Notes: generated by a model from the sequence alone, not told the origin. A DNA stretch of 64,000 nt from Chimaeribacter californicus (GCF_002858675.1 NZ_PJZF01000017.1:49182-113181), one strand, 5' to 3'. Counted from the stretch's first letter, positions 34,627 to 43,681 are shown. A program made the numbers and translations.

Positions 34627-35106
34627 ATGTCAAACCCCGCTTATTTATGGTTAACGGATGAAAACGGCTCCCCGATTGTGGGGGCATCCCAGGTTATTGG
34701 AAGGGAAGGCGCTATTGAACTGAAGTTTTTTACGCACAACCTTACTATTCCTACCGATGGGAACACCGGCCGCCTGACAGGGACAAGGATCCACTCACCT
34801 ATTATGATTCAAAAAGAAGCGGACAGAACGACACCTTTCCTATACAAAGCATTAACCAATAACGCTACGCTTAAATCCGCGGTCATAAAAAAATACTCTA
34901 TAAGTGAGGCCGGCAGGGAAATCGAGTATTTTAATACCTTCCTGGAAAATGTTAAGATTATTTCCATCACCCCAGACTTATATCCCGAAGCGTCAACGAA
35001 AACGCATCTTGAAACGGTTCTTCTCCGTTATGAGAAAATAACCTGGAAGTATTGCGACGGTAACATCATACACACAGACCAGTGGAATGAATTCGCCCGC
35101 TACTGA
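34627..35106 (+). CDS. hcp: Hcp family type VI secretion tube protein (copy 1)
   Basis: 159 aa. Hcp fold signatures are YLWLTDENGSPIVGAS, IHSPIMIQKEADRTTPFLYKAL, an edge strand region SISEAGREIEYFNTFLENVKI, and the C-terminal YEKITWKYCDGN. Hcp hexamers form the T6SS inner tube and carry small effectors in their lumen. ATG 34627 follows AAAAGGATAAAA. No core T6SS genes (tssB, C, vgrG etc.) lie in the window, so this is an orphan hcp serving the adjacent cargo. It shares the YEKITWKYCDGN tail with the second Hcp at 43155 but differs clearly elsewhere. Confidence 0.93.
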   Translation: MSNPAYLWLTDENGSPIVGASQVIGREGAIELKFFTHNLTIPTDGNTGRLTGTRIHSPIMIQKEADRTTPFLYKALTNNATLKSAVIKKYSISEAGREIEYFNTFLENVKIISITPDLYPEASTKTHLETVLLRYEKITWKYCDGNIIHTDQWNEFARY

Positions 35107-35175
35107 GCAAACCAGCTTAGACCAGCCTGATATAGCCAATCACGCCTTAGCCGCCTTAATTGATTGCCAAAACGA

Positions 35176-35193
35176 GAGAGGCCCCCGCCTCTC
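35176..35193. terminator. Short GC hairpin between convergent hcp and fucI-like genes
   Basis: GAGAGGC - CCCC - GCCTCTC, 7-bp stem with 4-nt loop, before the fucI-like stop. No T-run. Confidence 0.5.
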
Positions 35194-35205
35194 CCGCCTC
35201 CCCTT

Positions 35206-36984
35206 TCAGCGTTTATATACCGGGCCGTAGTGCTGACAGGCGCGGAAGTCCTGTGCGTCAGGTTCCATGCCGAAGGCGGCCCAGGCGCTGGGGCGGTAGA
35301 TCTGCGCGTCGGGCAGGTTATGCATACAGACCGGGATGCGCAGCATGGCGGCCAGGGTGAGGAAATCCGCGCCGACGTGCCCGGCGGTGAGCACCGCGTG
35401 GTTGGCACCCCAGTTCGCCATCACGCTATACACATCAGAGAACGGGCCGCGACCGGTGAGGCGCGGCACAAACCAGGTGGTCGGCCAGGTCGGGTCGGTG
35501 CGTTGGTTCAGGGTGTCATGCACCTCCGGCGGCAGATCCACACTCCAGCCTTCGGCGATTTGCAGCACCGGCCCGCGTCCTTTGATCAGGTTAATGCGCG
35601 TCATGGTAAAAGGGATGCCGCCGCGGGTCAGGAAGCAGGAGGAGAAACCGCCGCCGCGAAAATAGTCATGCAGCGCCGGGTACCAGGTGGTAGCCGCCAG
35701 GCAGGCTTCCGCCTCCTGCGGCGTGATGGCCCAGTGCGGTTTGATCGTCGGCCGGTTGTCGCTGTCCTGCTGGCAGCCGCTGCCGTCCAGCGCCGCAGAG
35801 CCGGAGTTAATCAGGTGGATCACGCCCTGCGCGGCGCGGCCGGTAAGCCGGTGTCCGGTGACCCGCTGCACCGACGCCGGTGACCAGTAGGTACGCACAT
35901 CCGCAAAAATCTGCGCGGTGCCGGTGAGTAGCTTGCCGAACAGCATCGCCACCGCATTCAGGCTGTCGTTTTCCGTCGCCAGTACGCCGGGTTCGCCCAC
36001 GCCGTTCCAGTCAAAGGTGCTGTTGAGCAGCGCTTCAGCGGTGTCGCCGTTCGGGTAGTGATCGGTCCAGTGGCGCTGCCCCTGAAAACCGGCGGCGATG
36101 GCGTTGTACCCCAGCGCCTCCTCGCCCCAGCCTTTCTCCGCCAGCGCCGGGTTGCCCTGCATCATGTCACGGATGCAGATCGCCATCAGCAAGCACTCAC
36201 GCAGCATCGCCTGTTTCTGGGGCGCGGTGCGCTGAAGGTGCGCGGCGTTGCGGTCTTCCCCGAACCGGAAATGCTGCTCCGCCCACGCCAGCGCGAGGCT
36301 GAGTTCCTGTTCATCAAAAATGGCGTGATCCATGCGGCGGCGCAGCTCGGTCATGTCCACACACTGCACCGTCATGCCGAGCCAGGACTCGAAAAAGTCA
36401 TGATCGACAATCGACCCGGCGATCCCCATCGATACCCCGCCCAGCGAGAGGTAACTTTCGCCGCGCAGTGTCGCCACTACCAGCCCGGCGCGGGCGAAAC
36501 GCAGCAGCTTCTCCTGCACGTCCGCCGGAAGGGTTTCGTCCCCGGCGTCCTGCACCTCGTGGCTGTAAATGGCGAACGCCGGCAGCCCCTTCTGGTTATG
36601 CGCCGCCAGCGCCGCTGCCAGATAGACCGCGCCCGGCCGCTCGGTGCCGTTGAAGCCCCAGATCGCTTTCGGCCGCTGCGGATCCATGTCGATGGTTTCA
36701 CTGCCGTAGCACCAGCAGGGCGTCACGGTGATGGTCAGGCCGACATGCCGGGCGCTGAAGTCGGCCTCACAGGCGGCGGCCTCCGCCCGCCCGGCGATGC
36801 ACTGTTCTGCAATCACGCACTCTACGCGCTCGCCGCTCGCATGGCGCAAGGTGCTGCTGAGCAGGCGCGCGGTGGCGTGGGCCATCGCCATCGTCTGCGC
36901 CTCTAACGATTCACGGATGCCCATGCGCCGCCCGTCAATCACCGGGCGGATGCCGATACAAGGTAATGGGTTTCTGTGGTTCAT
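35206..36984 (-). CDS. L-fucose/D-arabinose isomerase (FucI-like)
   Basis: 592 aa, as long as E. coli FucI (591). Metal ligands Glu338 (ATENDSLN), Asp362 (FADVRTYW) and His529 (WGANHAV) match E. coli Glu337, Asp361 and His528. Whole blocks are FucI-like ([30 protein letters not shown], terminal GPVYKR). FucI converts L-fucose to L-fuculose and also D-arabinose to D-ribulose. No fuculokinase or fuculose-1-phosphate aldolase is present, while a D-ribulokinase-type kinase is divergent from it, which favours D-arabinose. AGGGGAACGTT precedes the ATG. A LacI-type operator lies 59 bases upstream. Confidence 0.93.
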   Translation of the reverse strand: MNHRNPLPCIGIRPVIDGRRMGIRESLEAQTMAMAHATARLLSSTLRHASGERVECVIAEQCIAGRAEAAACEADFSARHVGLTITVTPCWCYGSETIDMDPQRPKAIWGFNGTERPGAVYLAAALAAHNQKGLPAFAIYSHEVQDAGDETLPADVQEKLLRFARAGLVVATLRGESYLSLGGVSMGIAGSIVDHDFFESWLGMTVQCVDMTELRRRMDHAIFDEQELSLALAWAEQHFRFGEDRNAAHLQRTAPQKQAMLRECLLMAICIRDMMQGNPALAEKGWGEEALGYNAIAAGFQGQRHWTDHYPNGDTAEALLNSTFDWNGVGEPGVLATENDSLNAVAMLFGKLLTGTAQIFADVRTYWSPASVQRVTGHRLTGRAAQGVIHLINSGSAALDGSGCQQDSDNRPTIKPHWAITPQEAEACLAATTWYPALHDYFRGGGFSSCFLTRGGIPFTMTRINLIKGRGPVLQIAEGWSVDLPPEVHDTLNQRTDPTWPTTWFVPRLTGRGPFSDVYSVMANWGANHAVLTAGHVGADFLTLAAMLRIPVCMHNLPDAQIYRPSAWAAFGMEPDAQDFRACQHYGPVYKR

Positions 36985-37042
36985 AACGTTCCCCTGTAAA
37001 AAAGATTAACGCGGTGCGCGACGCTTCCGGCGCAGCCTTTTT

Positions 37043-37058
37043 GCTAACTCGACTTAGC
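37043..37058. promoter_or_regulatory. LacI-type operator upstream of the fucI-like gene
   Basis: GCTAACTCGACTTAGC, a palindrome with central CG broken at one symmetric pair. It is identical in 15 of 16 positions to the perfect palindrome at 42864-42879 before the GH172 gene. The only LacI-family gene in the locus lies 1.9 kb away. Confidence 0.75.
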
Positions 37059-37102
37059 TTAGGGCCAGCAGCAAAAACGCGGCAACCTGTTTTGCGTGGT
37101 TC

Positions 37103-37118
37103 TGTGAGGGTTTTCACG
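37103..37118. promoter_or_regulatory. CRP-like site in the isomerase/kinase divergent region
   Basis: TGTGA-GGGTTT-TCACG, a 9/10 match to the CRP consensus with correct spacing. It is about 60 bp upstream of the presumed fucI-like transcription start at the operator, a class I-like distance. Confidence 0.5.
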
Positions 37119-37255
37119 CCTGCCGGGAAAAGCGTGGCTGACCTGCGCCCGCTCACAAACTTCTGCCAAACTGTTTGAGGGAAAACGCCGGGTGAATTAT
37201 GGTCTGCCCGACGCTGCGTCGAATCAGCCAGAGAAAATCAACCGCAGGAGGGGAC

Positions 37256-38836
37256 ATGGCACAGGATTATTTTTTAGGGGTAGACGTCGGGTCAGCCAGC
37301 GTACGCGCCGGTGTGTATGACGCGCAGGGTACGCGGCTGGCCTTTGCGGTCGCGCCAATTTCCCAGTTCCGCCCCGGCGGCGAACGGGTCGAGCACGCCT
37401 CGTCGGAGATCTGGCAGCAGGTCTGCGCGGCAGTGCATACCGCGCTGGACAAGGCAGCCATTGACCGCCGGGCCGTGCGCTCGCTGGGGTTTGACGCCAC
37501 CTGTTCGCTGGTGGCGGTAGATGCGGCGGGCAACGGCGTGACCGTCTCCCCGGAGGGCAATGCGGCGCACGACACCATGATGTGGATGGACCACCGCGCC
37601 GGGGCGGAAGCCGCCCGCATCAACCAGACCGGCGATGAGGCGCTGGCGTATGTCGGCGGCGAAGTCAGCATTGAGATGCAACTGCCCAAAGTGCTGTGGC
37701 TGAAAACCCACCTGCCGGAACGCTACCGGCAGGTGCACCGCTTCTTCGACCTGGCCGATTTTCTGGTATGGAAAGCCACCGGCCAGGACGCGGCCAGCCT
37801 CTGCACCCTGACCTGCAAGTGGAACTATCTGGCGCATGAGCAGCGCTTCAGCGCAAGCCTGCTGGCAGCGGTGGGCCTCGGCGATCTGCCGGAGAAACTC
37901 CCGGGGACGGTGCTGGGCGTCGGCGCGCGCGCCGGGACGTTAACCCCGCAGGCGGCGGACGCACTCGGGCTGTCGCCGCAGGTGGTGGTGGCCGCCGGGA
38001 TGATCGATGCCCACGCGGGCGGGCTGGCGCTGCTGGGCGCGCAACCGGATGCCACGCTGGCGCTGATCAGCGGCACCTCCAACTGCCACATGCTGGCAAA
38101 CCGCGAAAAGGTGATGACGCCCGGGGTCTGGGGGCCATACTGGTCAGCGATGCTGCCGGGTTACTGGCTGACGGAGGGCGGGCAGAGCGCGGCGGGTGCG
38201 CTGGTTGACTGGACGCTGCACCAGCAGGGCGGCAGCGTGCGCCTCTCAGAACAGGCCGCCGCGCAGCAGTGCCACCCGGTTGAGCTGGTGAACCGCTGGG
38301 TGGCGCAACTGGAGCAGCAGGAGCCGTTCCCCACCCGCCACCTGCATGTGCTGGCCGATCACCACGGCAACCGCTCGCCCCGCGCGCAACCGGACGCGCG
38401 CGGCAGCGTCAGCGGCCTGACGCTGGAACGCGGCGAACCGGCGTTGGCGCGCCTCTATCTCGCCACCTTACAGGCAATCGCCTACGGTACCCGGCACATC
38501 ATGGAGGTGATGGAAGCCTCCGGCCACCGGGTGAGGCGGCTGGTGATGTGCGGCGGCGCGACACGCAACCCGCTGTGGCTGCGCGAGTATGCTGACATCA
38601 CCGGGTGCGATATCCATCTGGTGAGTGACGACGATCCGGTGACGCTCGGCGCGGCCATTACCGGCGCGGCAGCGGTCGGTGTCTGGCCGGACATCGCCGC
38701 CGCCTGTGCGGCGATGGTGCGCCCTGACCGGACGATCGCCGCGGATGCGACGAAAAAAGCGTTCCACGACCAGAAGTACCGCGCCTATCTGGCGATGTAT
38801 GACCAGCAACAGGCGCTCAAGGCGCTGATGCGCTGA
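37256..38836 (+). CDS. FGGY-family carbohydrate kinase, D-ribulokinase-like
   Basis: 526-aa sugar kinase of the FGGY family. N-terminal ATPase domain with LGVDVGSASVRAGVYD and FDATCSLVAVD; substrate region MMWMDHRAGAEA; C-terminal domain with ALISGTSNCHM, the HHGNRSPRAQPDARGSVSGLTL motif characteristic of the ribulokinase/FGGY (YDR109c) branch, and MCGGATRNPLW for ATP. Phosphorylation of D-ribulose to D-ribulose 5-phosphate would follow directly on the isomerase. Start 37256 is set by GCAGGAGGGGAC. It is divergent from the isomerase and followed by the LacI gene in the same direction. Confidence 0.88.
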   Translation: MAQDYFLGVDVGSASVRAGVYDAQGTRLAFAVAPISQFRPGGERVEHASSEIWQQVCAAVHTALDKAAIDRRAVRSLGFDATCSLVAVDAAGNGVTVSPEGNAAHDTMMWMDHRAGAEAARINQTGDEALAYVGGEVSIEMQLPKVLWLKTHLPERYRQVHRFFDLADFLVWKATGQDAASLCTLTCKWNYLAHEQRFSASLLAAVGLGDLPEKLPGTVLGVGARAGTLTPQAADALGLSPQVVVAAGMIDAHAGGLALLGAQPDATLALISGTSNCHMLANREKVMTPGVWGPYWSAMLPGYWLTEGGQSAAGALVDWTLHQQGGSVRLSEQAAAQQCHPVELVNRWVAQLEQQEPFPTRHLHVLADHHGNRSPRAQPDARGSVSGLTLERGEPALARLYLATLQAIAYGTRHIMEVMEASGHRVRRLVMCGGATRNPLWLREYADITGCDIHLVSDDDPVTLGAAITGAAAVGVWPDIAAACAAMVRPDRTIAADATKKAFHDQKYRAYLAMYDQQQALKALMR

Positions 38837-38954
38837 TGCTATCCCGCTGTTCCTGCGCAGGTTACCGCCGCGCCCCTCCTGTTTAGGGCGCGCGCGGCCT
38901 GCGCTTTGCCTTTATACTACCGGCCAGTCACGGCGTTGAAGGGAGCGGTATGGC

Positions 38955-39947
38955 ATGGCAAAAACGGTAGAACAGATAGCGAATGACCTGAACCTGTCGG
39001 TGACCACCGTCCGGCTGGTGTTGGGGAACAAGGCGGCGCAGTACCGCATCAGCGCGAAAACCCAGACGCGGGTCATGGAGTATGTCGGCCACCATGGTTA
39101 CACCCTCAACCACTCCGCCCGCAGCCTGAAACTCAATAAAACCTACACCCTCGGGCTGATCCTGCCCTGCCTCTCCAACGTCTTTTTTGCCACGCTGGCC
39201 GAAAAACTGGAGCTGTACTGCCGTAAATTCGGCTATCAGCTGATGATCAGCTGCACCTACGACGACCCGGAGTATGAGAATAAGCTGGTGGAGGCGCTGA
39301 TTGCGCGCAACACCGACGGGCTGTTTATTGTGCCGTCCAGCCGTGAGAACCAGCAGCACCACCTGAAGCGGGTGAAAAAGCCGCTGGTGTTTCTGGACAG
39401 GGATTTCCTCGGGCTGAACCATTCGCTGATCGAGAGCAACAATATCGACGGCGGCGACACGCTGGCGCAGGCGATGTTGCAGGCGGGCGCAGCGCCGTTA
39501 TGGTTTCTGGCCGGTGACCCGGAGCTGCCCTCGATCCACCAGCGGCTGGCGGGCTACCGGCGCGCACTGGCGGCGCAGGGCCTCGACCCGGCAGCCTGGG
39601 TGGCGACCGGCCGGGGAAACAGTGCCGGAAGCGGCAGCGCGATGATGGCGCAGGTAATCAACACGCACGGGCTGCCTGCGGCGTTTATCGCCTCGTCCCT
39701 GCCGGTGCTGGAAGGGGCGATTGAGGCGGTGCGCGCCCACGCCGGGGCGTTGCCGGCGGCGATCAGCCTCGGCACCTTTGACGAGCACCCGATGCTGGGC
39801 TTCCTGGCGAATAATGTCTGGTCGATGCAGCAGAACGAGGATGCGTGGGCGCAGCAGGCGTTTGAGATGATGCAACAGCGGATGGACGGCGCGCCGCTAC
39901 AGGGCGCGCGCAATGTAGATATGACGTTAATCACCCGGCACCGCTGA
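38955..39947 (+). CDS. LacI-family repressor
   Basis: 330 aa. N-terminal HTH and hinge (TVEQIANDLNLSVTTVRLVLGNKAAQYRISAKTQTRVMEYVGHHGYTLNHSARSLKLN) followed by a periplasmic-binding-like sensor domain (TYTLGLILPCLSNVFFATLAEKL... FLDRDF... SNNIDGG). It lies 118 bases after the kinase. The two CG-centred palindromes before the fucI-like and GH172 genes have the form expected for LacI operators. It probably releases DNA on binding D-arabinose, D-ribulose or the glycoside. GGGAGCGGTATGGC precedes the ATG. It is convergent with the transporter gene, 11 bases apart. Confidence 0.93.
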   Translation: MAKTVEQIANDLNLSVTTVRLVLGNKAAQYRISAKTQTRVMEYVGHHGYTLNHSARSLKLNKTYTLGLILPCLSNVFFATLAEKLELYCRKFGYQLMISCTYDDPEYENKLVEALIARNTDGLFIVPSSRENQQHHLKRVKKPLVFLDRDFLGLNHSLIESNNIDGGDTLAQAMLQAGAAPLWFLAGDPELPSIHQRLAGYRRALAAQGLDPAAWVATGRGNSAGSGSAMMAQVINTHGLPAAFIASSLPVLEGAIEAVRAHAGALPAAISLGTFDEHPMLGFLANNVWSMQQNEDAWAQQAFEMMQQRMDGAPLQGARNVDMTLITRHR

Positions 39948-39958
39948 CCGGTGCCTCC

Positions 39959-41323
39959 TCAGCCCGCCCATTGGCGCGCCTTTATTGCTGCGGCGGGCAG
40001 GCTGTTTTCCGCCATCATGGCGTTGTAGTAGCGGTTATTGATGATGTATTTGCGCATCACCAGCCCGACCACAATATAGAAAAAGGCGGGCACCAGCGTC
40101 ATGATCCCTTCAATCCCGCTGATGGCCTCCGGCTGCAACGCGGTGCCGGCGCGGTAGCCCACCCAGGTCATCAGGTAGCCGGTGATCGGGCCGGATAATC
40201 CCATCCCGAATTTCTGGCAGAACGAAATCATGCCGATCGACAGCCCGCCCGCATCGATGCCGGTTTTAATCCGGCCGTAGTCCGAGGCTTCGGTAATTGA
40301 TGACCAGAGGATCGGGGTGTTGATCTGCGACACCACCGAGCAGAGCAGGTAAAACGCGGTCGCCAGGTAGAAATCGTTCTGGCCGACCAGCAGCCAGGCC
40401 AGCGCCGACACCAGCGCCGAGCCATACATTGACCAGCGGAACACCGCGACTTTGCAGTAGCGTTTCGTGAGCCAGAGCGAGACGAACGGGCCGACGATGC
40501 CGCCCACCGACCCCATGCCCATGAAAAACGCGATGCCCCAGCCATCGGTGGCCCCGGCGAACTCTTTGCCGTAAATGATCGCGATACTGCCGTTCACCAG
40601 CAACCCAATAAACAGCAGCACCATCGCCAGGCTCAGCGCCAGCCACTGATCGTTCTTCACCAGCCCGGTAACCTGCCGCGCCAGCGGTTCCGGCGGCGTC
40701 TCCGGTTTGATACGCTCTTTGACGTTAAACGCGCAGAACATCACCAGCAGCACGCTGACCAGCCCAATTACCAGAAAAGCGTTGGCGTAGCTGCTGCGGG
40801 CATCACTGCCGCTGGTGACCCAGTACGGCACAAACGTCGAGACAATCAGCGTGGCGACTTTCGCCATCGGGAACCGGTAAGCATTCGCCAGCAGCCGCTC
40901 CTGCGGGTCGCGCGTCATCACCCCAATCAGCGAGATATAGGGAATGGCCAGCACGGTAAACGCCAGGCTGTTAAAGATATAAACCCCGGTTGACCAGGCC
41001 ATTTTCTCGCCGTAGCTCTGGCCGAAGGTGGTAAACAGCAGGTAGAGGGAGATGCCGAACGGCAGCGCGCCAATCAGAAGCCAGTGGCGGTAACGGCCGA
41101 GGCGGGTGCGCACGTTGCCGGTCAGCCAGCCCATCATCGGGTCGGAGATCGCATCAATGGTGCGTACCGCCATCAGGATCCAGCCGGCATCCACCGGCGT
41201 TAACCCCACCACCTGGATCAGGAAAGCGTAAATCAAAATTGATGCGGAAATTATGGAGATGGTGAGCGCCATGTCGCCCGCGCCATAGGCACTTTTTTCC
41301 AGCACAGATAATCGGTTATCCAT
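39959..41323 (-). CDS. GPH-family sugar:cation symporter (MelB type)
   Basis: 454 aa with 12 hydrophobic segments. GPH signatures are VLEKSAYGAGDMALTI at the N-terminus, the TM2 region AVRTIDAISDPMMGWLTGNVRTRLGRYRHWLLIGALPFGI (conserved Asp and Arg for cation coupling) and a central ITEASDYGRIKTGIDAGGLS before TM11. The family imports glycosides, pentosides and hexuronides. ATG 41323 follows GAGGTACAGTG. Downstream of the GH172 gene on the same strand (69-base gap), so glycosidase and importer form an operon: substrate enters intact and is cleaved inside. Confidence 0.9.
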   Translation of the reverse strand: MDNRLSVLEKSAYGAGDMALTISIISASILIYAFLIQVVGLTPVDAGWILMAVRTIDAISDPMMGWLTGNVRTRLGRYRHWLLIGALPFGISLYLLFTTFGQSYGEKMAWSTGVYIFNSLAFTVLAIPYISLIGVMTRDPQERLLANAYRFPMAKVATLIVSTFVPYWVTSGSDARSSYANAFLVIGLVSVLLVMFCAFNVKERIKPETPPEPLARQVTGLVKNDQWLALSLAMVLLFIGLLVNGSIAIIYGKEFAGATDGWGIAFFMGMGSVGGIVGPFVSLWLTKRYCKVAVFRWSMYGSALVSALAWLLVGQNDFYLATAFYLLCSVVSQINTPILWSSITEASDYGRIKTGIDAGGLSIGMISFCQKFGMGLSGPITGYLMTWVGYRAGTALQPEAISGIEGIMTLVPAFFYIVVGLVMRKYIINNRYYNAMMAENSLPAAAIKARQWAG

Positions 41324-41392
41324 CACTGTACCTCAGTTGACGTCATCGGGATCAAGGCAGGCCGGGCCTGCCCTGACAGCAGAGCAGAAGGG

Positions 41393-42700
41393 TTATTTCG
41401 TCCGGTGCAGCGCGGATTTCTGCCGGGTCGCCGCCAGTTTTTTCTCTATTTCCCCCTGGCGCAGCCGCAGCATCGCGTCGAACCGCTGTTGAGCCTGCGC
41501 TTTCTGCTGCTGCATCTCTTCCGTTAACGTGACCTGCGGTGCCGCCGCCGTGCGCCGCCCCAGCAGGCGTTCGTCTACCGGCTGGATGGTGAGCGGTCGG
41601 GAGGGCAAGGTTTGGTACCAGTAGGCGGTGGTGGCCCAGTCATCCGCCAGGTGGTTGGCGTGGCCGTGTTCCATGGTGACGCGGATGCACTTTTTAAAAT
41701 GCACCGGATCGGTGAGGTGGAAGCGGTAGCAGGTCTGGTGCCCCGGCACATGCGAGTCGTGCAGCGAGCAGCCGTTCATCAGCGAGGCGTTCTCCTGCAT
41801 CCCCCAGGCATGGTTGAAATAGTCTTCGCTGCCGGTGCCCACCAGCGTCGGCGGCCAGGTGTCATCGTCCACAAAGATCATGTCGTCCCCTTCGCCCCAC
41901 CAGGTGCCCTGCGCATGAGCCACCGACAGGTTGCAGCCGATGTAATGCCCCTCCCCTTCGATGTCCAGAATCACATAGTTGTTTGCGCCGTCCAGGTTCG
42001 GGATATTCACCTCCGGGCTGTTGACCTGCAACTCCGGCGCCCAACCGGCACAGGGCGCTTCGCGCCGCCAGCTGGCGTGGAAATAGGCGGTATCCGCGCC
42101 CAGTGCCTGCGGATACCGCTCATAATCGATGTGGAAATACTGCCCATAGGGCACATCGTTCTGGTTTTCGACCTCGATGATCGCCCGGCGGTTAAACGGC
42201 ATCGGCAGGTAGCAGTTAAGCGCCGCCGTGCCGCCCGGGCGGAACTGCTCTTCCGGGCGCACCGACACGGTAAACGGCAGGCTGCTGAAGGTGGCGGGCA
42301 TGCCGTGGCCGACGCAGAAGAAGTCCCCCAGCGGCACCAGCACCGACGGCGTGGTCTGGTCATCCCAGTAGATTTTCAGCAGCACCTTGCGGTAATAGTC
42401 CGGGTCGTGGATTTCCCAGCTGACGCCAAGCGCGTTATTGATCTCATTGATCGGCGCGACATATTGCCCGGCTGTCGGGTCAATCAGCCCCGGCCCGAGC
42501 ACGCGGCGGCAGAACTGCGTCATCCACAGGTGGGTAATGCAGCCCGGCCCCTGGATGTCCGCCAGCCGCACGCTTTCGCCTGCGCCAATCATCCAGTAAT
42601 CCTGATTTTTCCCGCTGGTGTCGTGGCTGGAAAAGCGCCCGCTTTTGGCCTGCCTGATCTGGGTCAGATGCCCCAGTAACCCTGTAGTTATGTGATTCAT
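41393..42700 (-). CDS. GH172 (DUF2961) glycoside hydrolase, putative alpha-D-arabinofuranosidase
   Basis: 435 aa of the DUF2961 family, now GH172. Two acidic blocks hold the catalytic candidates: Glu270 in TWWGEGDDMIFVDD and Glu292 in GTGSEDYFNHAWG. The N-terminal jelly-roll has GPGCITHLWMT and a second sheet follows. Characterised GH172 enzymes are exo-alpha-D-arabinofuranosidases or difructose dianhydride I synthase/hydrolases, acting as trimers or hexamers. No signal peptide, so it acts in the cytoplasm. With D-arabinose-compatible isomerase and ribulokinase in the same regulon, D-arabinofuranosidase is the better guess. ATG 42700 follows GAGGAGCGACACG. Confidence 0.85.
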   Translation of the reverse strand: MNHITTGLLGHLTQIRQAKSGRFSSHDTSGKNQDYWMIGAGESVRLADIQGPGCITHLWMTQFCRRVLGPGLIDPTAGQYVAPINEINNALGVSWEIHDPDYYRKVLLKIYWDDQTTPSVLVPLGDFFCVGHGMPATFSSLPFTVSVRPEEQFRPGGTAALNCYLPMPFNRRAIIEVENQNDVPYGQYFHIDYERYPQALGADTAYFHASWRREAPCAGWAPELQVNSPEVNIPNLDGANNYVILDIEGEGHYIGCNLSVAHAQGTWWGEGDDMIFVDDDTWPPTLVGTGSEDYFNHAWGMQENASLMNGCSLHDSHVPGHQTCYRFHLTDPVHFKKCIRVTMEHGHANHLADDWATTAYWYQTLPSRPLTIQPVDERLLGRRTAAAPQVTLTEEMQQQKAQAQQRFDAMLRLRQGEIEKKLAATRQKSALHRTK

Positions 42701-42863
42701 CGTGTCGCTCCTCAACGCAACGCCTGATGGTGTCAGGCTGAACATGCGGCCCTCGCCCGCACCGGGCATGGCGCACATCGTGCCGTTTCTGCCCGGCCAC
42801 TGCGAAGAGGAGACCCCCATTGCCCGCGCCCTGCGCGTCACATCCATCACGCTCTTCCGCCAA

Positions 42864-42879
42864 GCTAACTCGAGTTAGC
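42864..42879. promoter_or_regulatory. LacI-type operator of the GH172 operon
   Basis: GCTAACTCGAGTTAGC, a perfect 16-bp palindrome, directly downstream of the predicted -10 box and so overlapping the transcription start. Nearly identical to the operator at 37043-37058. Confidence 0.8.
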
Positions 42880-42907
42880 AATCTACAGCAGAAAAATGGC
42901 CGGGCAA
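42880..42907 (-). promoter_or_regulatory. Sigma-70-type promoter of the GH172 operon
   Basis: Minus strand: TTGCCC (42902-42907) - 16 bp - TAGATT (42880-42885), abutting the LacI operator. It implies a leader of about 170 nt before the ATG at 42700. Confidence 0.5.
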
Positions 42908-43154
42908 TACCCTTATCAGGAAAGTGTGATTACGCGCCGGATAAATGTGCGGGGGGACTGGGGTGGATGACCTTAAAAAGGTGCAAGAGGCAGAAATGCG
43001 GGAAAGTTCACGGGGGATAAATTCATAGTATGGAAGGGTTTCACTGATCATTCAGGATTATAAATTAATGATAAATCATTGATTTTCAATATTTGTCGCG
43101 CTCAAATAATAGGCGCACACTGTGAGTGGTTTTTAATCATTCAGGAGCGTGACC
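42908..43154. other. AT-rich leader region of the second hcp gene
   Basis: No gene. Base composition drops sharply to AT-rich after about 43020, marking the edge of the T6SS cargo module. It carries TGATTTTCAATATTTG-like AT tracts and a TCATTCAGGA repeated at about 43048 and 43136-43145. Confidence 0.45.
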
Positions 43155-43631
43155 ATGGCAATTCCTCCCTACTTATGGATAAAAGATGATGCCGGTATGC
43201 CGATTAAAGGTTCGGTGGATGTAAACGGCCGGGAAGGCAGTATTGAAGTCTTAAGTTTTATACATGGTGTGGATATTCCCACCGACAACCATAGCGGGCA
43301 ATTGACGGGGGTGCGGGTTCACAGCCCGCTGGAATTTGAAAAAGAGATCGACTGCTCCAGCCCCTTTCTGCTTAAGGCATCAACAACCGGCCAGAGGCTA
43401 CGGAGTGTTGAAATTAAATGGTACCGTATTAATTACGCCGGACAGGAGGAGGAGTATTACAACATATTGCTTGAAGGGGTAAGAGTGGTCTCGGTAAATA
43501 CCATTATGCACAACATTAAAAGCGCTGAAAACACCAATCACCTTGAAGCCGTCACCCTTCATTATGAAAAAATCACCTGGAAATATTGTGACGGCAACCT
43601 GTCACACTCTGATTCCTGGAAAAACCGGTAA
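43155..43631 (+). CDS. hcp: Hcp family type VI secretion tube protein (copy 2)
   Basis: 158 aa. YLWIKDDAGMPIKGSVDVNGREGSIEV, VHSPLEFEKEIDCSSPFLLKA and the C-terminal YEKITWKYCDGNLSHSDSW place it in the Hcp family. ATG 43155 is chosen for AGGAG seven bases upstream; GTG 43149 lies closer to it. It is the first gene of a three-gene cargo module (Hcp, Tlde1-type effector, immunity) and is separated from the effector by a hairpin. Small enzymatic effectors such as Tlde1 are thought to ride inside the Hcp tube. No core T6SS genes are in view. Confidence 0.94.
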   Translation: MAIPPYLWIKDDAGMPIKGSVDVNGREGSIEVLSFIHGVDIPTDNHSGQLTGVRVHSPLEFEKEIDCSSPFLLKASTTGQRLRSVEIKWYRINYAGQEEEYYNILLEGVRVVSVNTIMHNIKSAENTNHLEAVTLHYEKITWKYCDGNLSHSDSWKNR

Positions 43632-43646
43632 CGTTTAACCTATTCC

Positions 43647-43668
43647 CATGGCGCTGAAAGGCGCCATG
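43647..43668 (+). terminator. Attenuator-like hairpin between hcp and tlde1
   Basis: CATGGCGC - TGAAAG - GCGCCATG, a perfect 8-bp stem, 15 bases after the hcp stop and directly before a very strong ribosome site (TAAGGAGGAACAC). It has no T-run; it could give partial termination or protect the 3' end of hcp mRNA. Confidence 0.5.
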
Positions 43669-43681
43669 TAAGGAGGAACAC

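Noticed and set aside
35206..38836. L-fucose catabolic operon
   Set aside because: The isomerase is FucI-like, but no fuculose-1-phosphate aldolase, fuculokinase FucK-type gene or FucP is present, and the kinase is of ribulokinase type.
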